Shown here in pieces: positions 8,998 to 16,667 of a stretch of DNA of 64,000 nt. Position 1 is the first letter of the stretch. Each line of letters starts with the position of its first letter. The notes beneath the pieces were generated by a model, which was given only the letters and a program-made list of their open reading frames with translations, was not told the DNA's origin and searched no databases. This stretch comes from Sediminibacillus albus (GTDB lineage Bacteria; Bacillota; Bacilli; Bacillales; Amphibacillaceae): the NCBI RefSeq assembly GCF_900101125.1, contig NZ_FNFL01000003.1, positions 1 to 64,000 on the forward strand, written 5' to 3'. The position numbers and the translations under genes were made by a program.

Positions 8998-10157
8998 GCT
9001 TTACTTACCCCTTTGCTTCTTCGAAAGATATTACTTAACTTTTTTCTGAATCTCCAATATTTTAGAGTAACTTTACCCAAAAAGGAATCATAAAGAGCTA
9101 AATACCTTTTTTCCAATACGTAATGTTTATGTTGAATATCTCCCAATTCTTTCAGTTCTCTCTCTCGCAAATCTAGTTGCTTTTTTACCTCAGTTTTCAA
9201 CAAATCATTTTCTTTTTTAAAAATACCTACTAACTCTTCTCTCGTGTTGTTTTCCTGGTTAAGTCTTTTTTGTTCTTCATATTGGTATTTATATTTTTTC
9301 TTTTCCTCTTGTAAAAGAGTGTTTTCCGCTCTGATAGTTTCACTTTCCTGACTTAAATTTTGCACTCTATTTTCCAATTGAGTTATTTCTAAATCTTTTT
9401 TCTTTACTATGTCATGCTTGGTATTTAATTCTTTGTTTAAATGACTGGATTTTTTTTCAACTTCCTGTATCTCAATAATTTCCTTTTCTAACTTCTTAAT
9501 AGTACTCAAAAAATTTCTTTCTCGATTAAAAATTTCACTTTCAAATTTTTTCAACAATCTTGTATCAACAACTTTTTTTTCCGGTTGTTCATCTGTTAAG
9601 GTCAATATGCTTCCAACCCATTCTCCTAGGAAGTTAACATTTTTGATTTTTATATTATCTAGTTGAAGATTTATTAACCCTTCTAAAAAGTAGGTTTTTT
9701 TGTGGTCGAAGTAATCATTAATCCCAAAAGGAACGGTGATAACAATCTGCCCATCATCCGCAAGTAATTGGGAAGCCTTTTTAATAAACCTCTGCGGGTC
9801 TGTAATATGTTCTAAAATCTCACCCATTATAATAGTGTCATATTTTTCCTCACCGAAATCGAAATTCATGAAATTAGCTGTTTTAAATTCCACATTTTGC
9901 TTCGTAATTTCAGCTTCATCACTTAGCAAATTGTCTGCATGTTCTATTGATTCCTTTAACAAGTCTATTCCTAAGACTTGCTTTCCTTCTCTCCCTAATA
10001 ATATAGAAGTAATACCTTGCGAACATCCTACATCAAGAATTTTTTCTCCTTTAGAATTTTCGCATACCCAATGGATTCGTTTTCTGACTTTTTCTCCAAA
10101 TTTCGTGCCCATTTTATTAAAATACGCTTCAGATATTCGATCTAGCGGCTTTTTCAT
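8994..10157 (-). CDS. SAM-dependent methyltransferase with long C-terminal coiled coil
   Basis: The chosen ATG at 10157-10155 has a GGGGGAGAA ribosome site; an in-frame ATG at 10223 would overlap the previous gene and lacks one. The 387-residue protein begins with a class I methyltransferase domain (~1-185): motif I ILDVGCSQG, acidic ribose residue in GIDLLKES, post-I/motif II DTIIMGEILEHI, and LADDGQIVITVPFG. From ~200 to ~345 it is almost continuous heptad-type coiled coil rich in Glu, Lys, Gln and Leu. It ends in a very basic tail (LKYWRFRKKLSNIFRRSKG) that could bind the membrane or its phospholipids. It sits between glycosyltransferases and upstream of an ABC exporter. This architecture is reminiscent of chain-terminating enzymes such as WbdD, in which a methyltransferase end-caps the polymer and a coiled coil measures length. 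That role is inference; the kinase domain of WbdD is absent. Confidence 0.85.
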   Translation of the reverse strand: MKKPLDRISEAYFNKMGTKFGEKVRKRIHWVCENSKGEKILDVGCSQGITSILLGREGKQVLGIDLLKESIEHADNLLSDEAEITKQNVEFKTANFMNFDFGEEKYDTIIMGEILEHITDPQRFIKKASQLLADDGQIVITVPFGINDYFDHKKTYFLEGLINLQLDNIKIKNVNFLGEWVGSILTLTDEQPEKKVVDTRLLKKFESEIFNRERNFLSTIKKLEKEIIEIQEVEKKSSHLNKELNTKHDIVKKKDLEITQLENRVQNLSQESETIRAENTLLQEEKKKYKYQYEEQKRLNQENNTREELVGIFKKENDLLKTEVKKQLDLRERELKELGDIQHKHYVLEKRYLALYDSFLGKVTLKYWRFRKKLSNIFRRSKGVSKA

Positions 10158-10203
10158 AAATTCTCCCCCTACCCCTCGTTCGGTTAACAAAATATTAACA
10201 TTC

Positions 10204-11484
10204 CTAACTGCTATAAACTTCAAGTAAATTAACTTTTTCCGTTCCCCAATTATATTTTAGTTTTGCGGTCTTCGTGTTTTTAACCATTTCTTGATGCAAT
10301 TCTATATTTTCTATAAGTTCATTGACTCCCAAAGCTATGGATGAAGAATCGTGTGAATCTACACAGAGACCAACTTTTTCTCCTTCTACTACCTTCATTA
10401 TTTCAGGAAAACTACAAGCAACAACAGGCACACCCGCCATCATATACTCGAAGAGTTTATTGGATGAAGCTGAGTAATGATTAAAGTTAGTATTATTCAA
10501 AACTTGAAAACCTAAATATGCGTTACTAGTATAGCTGGGCAAATCCTGTAGTGGGACTTTCGGCAAAAATTTAACTCTTGCCTTGAGATCCATTTCTTCT
10601 ACTAAAGTCTCGAGGGCGGGCTTAATCCGGCCATCTCCTATTAATACAAGTGTACCTTCTTTAAATAGAGGTACTGCCTTAATTAATTTTTCCAACCCTC
10701 TTCCCGCTTGGATACCACCTTGATACAAAAGTATTTTCTCACTTGGCGGTAAATTCAAGATAGAATGTAAGGGGGCTTTCTTTATATGTTTATCTTTTTG
10801 GATAAAAGGGTAATTGTGTACTACATAAGGATAAAACCCATAAAAATCTTGATTGTACTTTGCCCTAGTATGGTTTTCTACAATCATATCATCAATTTTT
10901 TTTATCAAAAAATGCTCTAGGAGGCCATAATACTTTGTGTCATATCCAGTTCTGCTAGTTTGGACTTCATGAGAATCATAAATTAATCTTTTTTTTCTTA
11001 TGCGAATTTTTGAACAAAGATATCCTTGAGGCAGAGTATTTAAATCATTAGAATGATAGATATCATAATTCTTTTGGAACCCTTTAGCTATCATCCTAAA
11101 CAGAATGCTACCTCTTATCCATAATACTTTTAGCTTAGTTTTTAATAATAAAAGACCTATAACAGTAACAATTCCGGTAATAATTGGACCTAGATACATT
11201 AGGAACAACCAAATTAAAAATAAAATAAGGCCAAAGAATTTATCTCGTAAGCTTTTGCGGTACACCTTTTGCATTAATTCCAATAACATTGGATACCTTC
11301 TTACACGATAGACAGAGAAATTAGCATCCCGTTCTTCAAAAACCGGCAAGTCATTATCCTTAGGATCGTGAATACAAATAAGGTCTACTTTATAGCCGCT
11401 TTCGGATAACGCGGTACATTCTCTTAATACTCTTGCATCATTGGTAAAGTGATTCCAAACAAACATACAAACTTTTTTATTCAT
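10204..11484 (-). CDS. Glycosyltransferase family 4 with internal membrane hairpin
   Basis: A 426-residue GT-B enzyme. The N-terminus (KVCMFVWNHFTNDARVLRE) is that of a family 4 glycosyltransferase. Residues ~85-125 contain two adjacent hydrophobic segments (LILFLIWLFLMYLGPIITG and VTVIGLLLLKT), so the protein is probably membrane-associated. The donor-binding half shows ILLYQGGIQAGRGLEKLIKA, LVLIGDGR, and KLFEYMMAGVPVVACSFPE with the conserved E. The start overlaps the upstream GT4 stop by 4 nt (ATGA), so the two are probably translationally coupled. It likely adds a sugar to the membrane-bound lipid-linked intermediate; specificity is unknown. Confidence 0.85.
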   Translation of the reverse strand: MNKKVCMFVWNHFTNDARVLRECTALSESGYKVDLICIHDPKDNDLPVFEERDANFSVYRVRRYPMLLELMQKVYRKSLRDKFFGLILFLIWLFLMYLGPIITGIVTVIGLLLLKTKLKVLWIRGSILFRMIAKGFQKNYDIYHSNDLNTLPQGYLCSKIRIRKKRLIYDSHEVQTSRTGYDTKYYGLLEHFLIKKIDDMIVENHTRAKYNQDFYGFYPYVVHNYPFIQKDKHIKKAPLHSILNLPPSEKILLYQGGIQAGRGLEKLIKAVPLFKEGTLVLIGDGRIKPALETLVEEMDLKARVKFLPKVPLQDLPSYTSNAYLGFQVLNNTNFNHYSASSNKLFEYMMAGVPVVACSFPEIMKVVEGEKVGLCVDSHDSSSIALGVNELIENIELHQEMVKNTKTAKLKYNWGTEKVNLLEVYSS

Positions 11485-12719
11485 TGATGACCTACCTTAC
11501 ATAATGATTTATCTGTAATTTCTTGATTTATAATATTTATCAAAGTATTAATGTTTTTTTCCCATAAAAAGTTCTTTTCAACATATTTTTGTCCATTCAA
11601 GCCAAATTCTCTTCTCTTGTTAGGGTTTTTATAGAGGTAATCAATATGTTTTAGCATTCCTTCTACATCTTGAGTTTCAGAAACAAATCCAACCTTTTCT
11701 CTATTAATGATATCTTTAGAAAATCCAGAAACAGAAGCAACAATTGGTACTCCACAAGTCATATAATCAATGACTTTACCAGGCAAAACCGTCTTAAAAA
11801 CATCGCTCTTCACAAGAGTGACAATTCCAACTTGGTGTTTGGAGATTAAATCAAAACATTCATTACGAGTAAGTGGTGGCAAAACTTTAACATTACTTAA
11901 GCCTTCTTGCTCAATATCTTCTAGTAAGCCTCTTCTTTTCAACCCATACCCTATAATAGTCATTTCAATGCTTTTCTCATTAAGCTCCTTAGCAAGGTCC
12001 AATAAGAGCCTATCATTTTGAGCTAATCCAATGTTGCCAGCATAAATTACTTTAAAATTTAAATTGTCCGCATACTTTGGTGTTAGCACTTCTTCTTTTT
12101 TTGCAGCATTAGGAATATAAGTTATTTTATCCTCAAAAGACGGGGAAATAGCAGTGATATACTCACTAAAACCTTTACTATTTATTAAAATTCTATCTGC
12201 AGATTTATAAAGCTTTTTCTCAACCTTTCTAAATCCGTATATTATAGGAGGATAATTAAAAACACCTACTCCTTTTAATGATTCCGGCCATAAATCACGT
12301 ACATCTAATAGAAACTTTGCTTTAAAGCGTATTTTCCCTATCAAACCAACTATACCGATAAATATAGGCGGGGATGTCGCAATCACCATATCATAATCTT
12401 TTTTTGAACGGAGAATAAACCAAATCATTTTAAGTGTTATTTCGACATAATAATATAACCTATTCCAAATACTTCTGGAATACTTTTTATTTTTAACATT
12501 AACCCGATGGATGTTTGCTTGATCCCTGTTTAAACGCTCGTCATTCCAGAATGTTTCATCGCTATATAGGTTCCTTAAAGGGTATGTTGGATCAGTTGTC
12601 AGAATGTTCACCTTTAACCCTTTATCTTTTAGCATAGAATAAATATTTTTCATCCTGTTCCCTGCGCTTCCAATTTCGGGATAGAAATGTTGAGATATTA
12701 TAAGTATTTTTTTTGACAT
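11481..12719 (-). CDS. Glycosyltransferase family 4 (WbuB-like)
   Basis: First gene of the minus-strand operon. The 412-residue protein begins KKILIISQHFYPEIGSAGNR, an arrangement characteristic of the WbuB/WbpZ-like GT4 group, and has a hydrophobic patch near residues 85-105 (IWFILRSKKDY, PPIFIGIVGLIGKI) that may touch the membrane. The donor half has FKVIYAGNIGLAQNDRLL, MTIIGYGLKRR, and KVIDYMTCGVPIVASVSG. In known family members this group often transfers amino sugars such as FucNAc to lipid-linked GlcNAc, but that cannot be read from sequence. A TATAAT promoter lies about 75 nt upstream. Confidence 0.85.
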   Translation of the reverse strand: MSKKILIISQHFYPEIGSAGNRMKNIYSMLKDKGLKVNILTTDPTYPLRNLYSDETFWNDERLNRDQANIHRVNVKNKKYSRSIWNRLYYYVEITLKMIWFILRSKKDYDMVIATSPPIFIGIVGLIGKIRFKAKFLLDVRDLWPESLKGVGVFNYPPIIYGFRKVEKKLYKSADRILINSKGFSEYITAISPSFEDKITYIPNAAKKEEVLTPKYADNLNFKVIYAGNIGLAQNDRLLLDLAKELNEKSIEMTIIGYGLKRRGLLEDIEQEGLSNVKVLPPLTRNECFDLISKHQVGIVTLVKSDVFKTVLPGKVIDYMTCGVPIVASVSGFSKDIINREKVGFVSETQDVEGMLKHIDYLYKNPNKRREFGLNGQKYVEKNFLWEKNINTLINIINQEITDKSLCKVGHQ

Positions 12720-12793
12720 AATTTTCCCCGCAATATAATAAACTTCTGTGTTTTTTAGACAAATTTCGCTAAAATATCTATTAATCTTGATAG

Positions 12794-12822
12794 ATTATAA
12801 CAGAATTTCATGGATTTTAATA
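12794..12822 (-). promoter_or_regulatory. Probable sigma-A promoter of the 12719-734 operon
   Basis: On the minus strand a perfect -10 box TATAAT (complement at 12794-12799) is preceded at 17 nt by the weaker -35 ATTAAA. It lies about 75 nt upstream of the first glycosyltransferase start and no other strong candidate is visible in this gap. Confidence 0.5.
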
Positions 12823-12893
12823 GGCTTTCTCTTTACTATTTCTGTAAGTGTTTATTAAGAATAAGTTTCTAACTTATATTAATATTACATTTA

Positions 12894-12932
12894 TGTAACA
12901 AAACACTGAATTTTTGTAACATATGCTATACT
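12894..12932 (+). promoter_or_regulatory. Extended -10 promoter of the first LysM-NlpC/P60 gene, with two TGTAAC hexamers
   Basis: TATACT at 12927-12932 is preceded by TG at 12924-12925, an extended -10 promoter with no good -35. TGTAAC occurs at 12894-12899 and 12915-12920. Each fits the WalR half-site TGTWAH, but they are 21 nt apart rather than 11, so a WalR role is only suggested. The parallel gene at 15468 has a full WalR-type box. Confidence 0.45.
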
Positions 12933-12982
12933 AATCTAATAGAAAATCTTGTAAATATACGGAAAAAAGGGGGATTGGTGGA

Positions 12983-14020
12983 ATGAAAAAGACAATTTTG
13001 TCGATTACTGCCACTGCAGTGATTGCATCTTCGTACGGGGCAACCGTCGAGGCAGCTACTTATAAGGTGCAAAAAGGAGATTCGCTTTGGTCGATAGCCC
13101 AAAAGCATAGCACTTCAGTCAATTCATTAAAGTCACTGAATAAGCTTAATAACAACATAATCTTTCCCAATCAAGTATTGAAAGTTGATGGCAGTTCAAC
13201 TTCATCCAAAGCGGAGGATAAACCGAAAAAGACCACGAAGGCTAGTACATACAAAGTAAAATCGGGAGACTCCCTCAGTAAGATTGCTGCTAAACACAGC
13301 ATTTCATTATCCGATTTAATGAAATGGAACAACCTGTCTACCACCTTGATTTATCCGGGAGACGTATTTACTGTTTCCAAACCAGGCTCTAACACTAGTA
13401 AAGATTCAAAAACCTCCAATGGAGACAAGAAACAAGAACCTGCGAAGGAAAAGAGTTCTGTTGCTTACAAAGTAGTTTCCGGCGATTACTTAGGCAAAAT
13501 AGCCAGCAAGTATGGCGTTTCTGTCAGCGATCTAAAAAAATGGAACAACCTTTCTTCTGATACAATTTATGTTGGACAAACCTTGAAGGTCAATGGCAGC
13601 TCTGGGGATGTAAAGCAAGAAACACCGAAAACAGAGGTAGAATCAGAAACCGTGGACTACAATGTTACCAAGCTAATCAGTGAAGCGAAAAGCTTTGTTG
13701 GTCTTGGATATGTATGGGGCGGATCTTCTCCAAGTGGATTTGATTGCAGCGGTTTTATTTACTATTTATACAACAAAGCCGGCAAAAGCATCGGCAGATA
13801 CTCAAGTGACGGATATTATAACCGTTCCTACTATGTAAACAAGCCGCAGTTAGGTGATCTAGTATTCTTTGAAGGAACATATCGTGCCGGTATCTCTCAC
13901 TTAGGTATCTATATCGGTAACAATCAATTTATCCACGCAGAATCGAACGGCGTCAAAATCACCAGTCTTGATAATTCCTACTGGAAAAGCCATTTTGATG
14001 GATTTAAGAGATTGTATTAA
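12983..14020 (+). CDS. lytE: LysM-NlpC/P60 D,L-endopeptidase, LytE-like (three LysM domains)
   Basis: A secreted cell-wall hydrolase that cuts the D-Glu to diamino acid bond in peptidoglycan stem peptides. The 345 residues start with a signal peptide (~1-25, ending TVEAA). Three LysM modules follow at ~26-68, ~88-131 and ~160-203, each with the pattern YKV..GDSL..IA..........N...I.P.Q. Ser/Lys-rich linkers separate them. The NlpC/P60 domain (~225-345) has the catalytic Cys at 255 in SGFDCSGF and the His at 306 in [11 protein letters not shown]. Length and domain order match Bacillus LytE (334 residues, three LysM). The start at 12983 has a GGGGG ribosome site. It is monocistronic, with its own extended -10 promoter and terminator. 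A shorter paralogue lies at 15468. Confidence 0.92.
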   Translation: MKKTILSITATAVIASSYGATVEAATYKVQKGDSLWSIAQKHSTSVNSLKSLNKLNNNIIFPNQVLKVDGSSTSSKAEDKPKKTTKASTYKVKSGDSLSKIAAKHSISLSDLMKWNNLSTTLIYPGDVFTVSKPGSNTSKDSKTSNGDKKQEPAKEKSSVAYKVVSGDYLGKIASKYGVSVSDLKKWNNLSSDTIYVGQTLKVNGSSGDVKQETPKTEVESETVDYNVTKLISEAKSFVGLGYVWGGSSPSGFDCSGFIYYLYNKAGKSIGRYSSDGYYNRSYYVNKPQLGDLVFFEGTYRAGISHLGIYIGNNQFIHAESNGVKITSLDNSYWKSHFDGFKRLY

Positions 14021-14023
14021 GTT

Positions 14024-14067
14024 AAACAAGCCACCAAATCGTTTTTCCGACTTGGTGGCTTGTTTTT
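14024..14067 (+). terminator. Rho-independent terminator after the LytE-like gene
   Basis: A hairpin of about 16 base pairs (AACAAGCCACCAA paired with TTGGTGGCTTGTT) around TCGTTTTTCCGA directly follows the stop codon and ends in a T-run. Confidence 0.9.
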
Positions 14068-14127
14068 ACATCCCTCGCACTCCCAAAACGGAAGAGCATT
14101 TAAATCTACACAATCTGTTTTGAAAAA

Positions 14128-14940
14128 CTACTTTGGTATTACTGCTTCCGTTGTAATCGGCAAATGATCAGATGCCTCTGTTTGGATGACGCGCTGATTG
14201 ATAGTTTCGATGTCCGGTGAGGTAAGAATGTAATCAATCCTTTTAATCGGATTAATTACCGGAAACGTATTAGCATTATCAATATTAGAAAAAGCATCTT
14301 CAAAGTAGGTTTCATTTAGTAGCATTTGAATCTCTTCGCTGTCAGGCTCGGCATTCAGATCACCCATCAGGAAGGATGACCCCTGGTATTGAGAGGTAAC
14401 GTCAATAATTTCTCCCACTTGTGCTAGCCTACTAATAACATCCAACCCTAAATGAGTATTGTAAACATTTAAATGAATGCCACGAACATTAATTTTTGTC
14501 CTAAGTAAACCTCTCTGCTCCCGGCCAAAGCTGCTAAGAAAAACGTTTTCCGAGTCTATAATCGGATACTCACTAAGAATTGCGGTTCCGTATTGCCTAT
14601 TCTGTGACTGTCCATCCGCTGGTCCCAAATTGAGATTTGCGGCAAATACATAATGGTAGCCGAGCAATTCTGCCAATTCCTTTGCCACATCCTTAAAGTC
14701 GCTCCGTTCACCATAATATCTATCGACTTCTTGTATTCCCACGATTTCCGCATCAGCATCTTTAATTACATCAGCCGTCCGCTCTAAATTTAATTCCCCA
14801 TCGAGCCCGACTCCGTGGTAAATATTATAAGACATCACATCCAACGTTACTTGATTTCCATGCGATTGTGCAGACACTTCAATTCCATTTGAAAATAGGA
14901 ACAGAAAGCTTGCCATAAATAACAGCAGATTTTTTTTCAT
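14128..14940 (-). CDS. Secreted endonuclease/exonuclease/phosphatase-family protein
   Basis: A 270-residue protein of the DNase I/sphingomyelinase-like EEP superfamily. A signal peptide covers ~1-25 (KKNLLLFMASFLFLFSNG, cleavage near VSAQS). The superfamily motifs are all present in order: DVMSYNIYHG, the catalytic/metal Glu in IVGIQEVDR, NTHLG, MGDLNAEP with the Asp-Asn pair, and the C-terminal SDHLPI with the general base His. Substrate could be nucleic acid, a phospholipid headgroup or an inositol phosphate; the closest pattern is the small secreted 'metal-dependent hydrolase' group, which is not well characterised. It stands alone between the two LysM hydrolase genes, convergent with the first, so a role in the envelope or in phosphate scavenging is plausible but unproven. 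Confidence 0.85.
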   Translation of the reverse strand: MKKNLLLFMASFLFLFSNGIEVSAQSHGNQVTLDVMSYNIYHGVGLDGELNLERTADVIKDADAEIVGIQEVDRYYGERSDFKDVAKELAELLGYHYVFAANLNLGPADGQSQNRQYGTAILSEYPIIDSENVFLSSFGREQRGLLRTKINVRGIHLNVYNTHLGLDVISRLAQVGEIIDVTSQYQGSSFLMGDLNAEPDSEEIQMLLNETYFEDAFSNIDNANTFPVINPIKRIDYILTSPDIETINQRVIQTEASDHLPITTEAVIPK

Positions 14941-15386
14941 AGGCTACCTCCCCCTAAGATAATGAAATCCAATTACATATACAGCCAATGCAAAGAGATT
15001 GGAGAATATGCCTATTTTTCCTTTCTTATGTTTGTTTATGTGGATGAATTTGTATTTGAATCTTTTCCTTATGGGGGTTAGTGTTTATTATTTATTCCAA
15101 CTGAGATTATAGATTCTTTGGTTTATTGCAAGGTATGGGTGTATACATACGGGTAAACGCAATTTTTATATTGTTGATATTAGTATTTATCTGACCTGCT
15201 TGAGGAATCGTTTATTCTGGGATTAGAAAAAAACTAAACAGAAAACTCTCTATTATTCACCTTAAAAACCAGAAAGAAGATGCGTCTCACCTTTTAATTT
15301 TTTTACAAAAATATGTAGTTAATCTATTGCAAATTATTTGCCTGGGCATATAGTTCGACTTACTATGACAGCATTTTGTTAGTTGT
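14941..15386. other. Intergenic region without a gene
   Basis: About 450 AT-rich bases between two genes transcribed away from each other. The left end carries the ribosome site of the EEP gene. I see no ORF with a ribosome site, no conserved RNA fold and no convincing terminator. A short TGTATACA palindrome near 15140 has no recognised meaning. Confidence 0.5.
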
Positions 15387-15435
15387 ATTACAAATCGATT
15401 ACATAGCTATTAATCTGTAAAATCCATGCTATATT
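15387..15435 (+). promoter_or_regulatory. WalR-type box and extended -10 promoter of the second LysM-NlpC/P60 gene
   Basis: On the minus strand 15387-15403 reads TGTAAT-CGATT-TGTAAT, an exact match to the WalR consensus TGTWAH-N5-TGTWAH. Downstream on the plus strand TATATT at 15430-15435 with TG at 15427-15428 forms an extended -10. The box sits upstream of the -35 position, as expected for an activator. WalRK control of LytE-type hydrolases is established in Bacillus subtilis. Confidence 0.65.
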
Positions 15436-15467
15436 GGAAAAGTCAAAAATATCAGAGGAGTGAAAGA

Positions 15468-16271
15468 ATGAAGACAAAGAAGACTTTATTGTCTGTCGCC
15501 GCAACTGTAGTTATCGCATCTGCTTTTACAACTAATGTCGAAGCCGCCTCTTATAAAGTAAAATCCGGAGATACACTTTGGGGAATTTCTCAACAATATG
15601 GCACATCTGTAGGAAACTTGCAATCTATCAACAACATTTCAGGCCATATCATTTATCCAGGACAAGTAATTGAAACGGATAATAACAAATCTAATACAAC
15701 TACTACATCTAATAGTTCATCCGCTTCTACTACATACAAAGTAAAAGCTGGAGATACATTATCACATATCGGCAAAAATTTCGGTGTTTCTGTCAGCAGC
15801 CTTAAGAAATGGAACGGACTTTCATCCGATCTCATTTTGATCGGTCAAACGCTAAAGGTTAATGGAACATCCAGTGCTACACCGAGCTCAAAAGTGAAAT
15901 CTTCCACAGTAAGCAACGGAACTGCACTTGTCAATGAAGCAAAAAAGCATGTCGGTACCCCGTATGCATGGGGTGGGACAAGTCCAAGCGGTTTTGACTG
16001 CAGTGGTTTCATTTACTATGTACTAAATAAGGCAGGACAAAGCGTATCCCGCACAAATGCTGCCGGATACTACAATCAATCAACTAAGATTAGCAGCCCA
16101 CAACCAGGAGACTTAGTTTTCTTCAAAAATACCTATAAGTCTGGTATTTCTCACATGGGTATTTATGCAGGAAATAACCAATTCGTGCACGCTAGTTCAA
16201 GCGGTGTACAACTTACAAGCCTAAGCAACTCCTACTGGAAACGCCATTTTGCTGGCTACGGTAGTTTATAA
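15468..16271 (+). CDS. LysM-NlpC/P60 D,L-endopeptidase, LytE/LytF-like (two LysM domains)
   Basis: A secreted peptidoglycan D,L-endopeptidase of 267 residues. The start at 15468 is chosen because AGAGGAG precedes it, a signal peptide begins there (KTKKTLLSVAATVVIASAF, ending NVEAA), and an in-frame ATG at 15426 lies upstream of the -10 box and so cannot be in the message. Two LysM modules (~27-69 and ~88-130) are joined by a Thr/Ser linker. The NlpC/P60 domain (~150-267) has catalytic Cys178 (SGFDCSGF) and His229 (ISHMGIYAG). It is closely related to the gene at 12983 but lacks one LysM. The perfect WalR-type box upstream suggests control by the essential WalRK system and thus a part in growth-linked wall cutting. 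Confidence 0.92.
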   Translation: MKTKKTLLSVAATVVIASAFTTNVEAASYKVKSGDTLWGISQQYGTSVGNLQSINNISGHIIYPGQVIETDNNKSNTTTTSNSSSASTTYKVKAGDTLSHIGKNFGVSVSSLKKWNGLSSDLILIGQTLKVNGTSSATPSSKVKSSTVSNGTALVNEAKKHVGTPYAWGGTSPSGFDCSGFIYYVLNKAGQSVSRTNAAGYYNQSTKISSPQPGDLVFFKNTYKSGISHMGIYAGNNQFVHASSSGVQLTSLSNSYWKRHFAGYGSL

Positions 16272-16299
16272 GCTTATCAATTAAATTGAAGAATCGAAA

Positions 16300-16332
16300 C
16301 AGATCGGGAGTGCATTCCCGGTCTGTTTTTTT
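16300..16332 (+). terminator. Rho-independent terminator
   Basis: CAGATCGGGA paired with TCCCGGTCTG around GTGCAT, followed by seven T residues, 28 nt after the hydrolase stop. Confidence 0.88.
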
Positions 16333-16667
16333 ATTTAAACCTAATTGCGGGCTGCTTTATTCTCAGTCAATCTTACAGGGACAGTTCTCTAGGGATAGAG
16401 AGTTGGAATTACTTTGTATATACCCGTTTACTTCATCGTTAAACCTCTTTTTTAAAAATTTTTTTTTCATCTTCTCCATTCTTTTTATTTCATGCCATAA
16501 ATTAAATAATAAGGTAGAATTGCAGCTGAATTTGTCTATTTTATGGTATAATTATCCTAGTCTGAAAGGCGTATTTTTTATTAATTGCTTATTTAGTAGT
16601 ATTTTATACCTAAAAAGTTCGCTCTTTTACTATGACTGACTACATTAAGAAGGAGTGAACCTATGTA
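16333..16667 (+). promoter_or_regulatory. Upstream region of the TcaA-like gene with extended -10 promoter
   Basis: No gene is supported in these 335 bases; a 117-codon frame here has no ribosome site or recognisable protein. TGGTATAAT at 16544-16552 is a perfect extended -10 element, which would give a leader of about 110 nt. AAGGAG at 16650-16655 is the ribosome site. It is followed 7 nt later by ATGTAA, a start-stop pair that overlaps the true ATG at 16668. Confidence 0.6.

Noticed and set aside
10157-10223. N-terminal extension of the methyltransferase starting at 10223
   Set aside because: The extension overlaps the upstream gene, lacks a ribosome site, and the start at 10157 has one.
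9736-10227. Long plus-strand frame (163 codons) opposite the methyltransferase
   Set aside because: It is a shadow of a well-supported gene; no ribosome site and low-complexity hydrophobic translation.
12894-12920. Full WalR box upstream of the three-LysM hydrolase
   Set aside because: Two TGTAAC hexamers exist, but they are 21 nt apart and the intermediate position does not match, so it does not meet the N5 spacing.
16286-16639. Plus-strand open frame of 117 codons between the second LysM hydrolase and the TcaA-like gene
   Set aside because: It starts inside the terminator, has no ribosome site, its protein has no recognisable pattern, and the promoter of the next gene lies within it.
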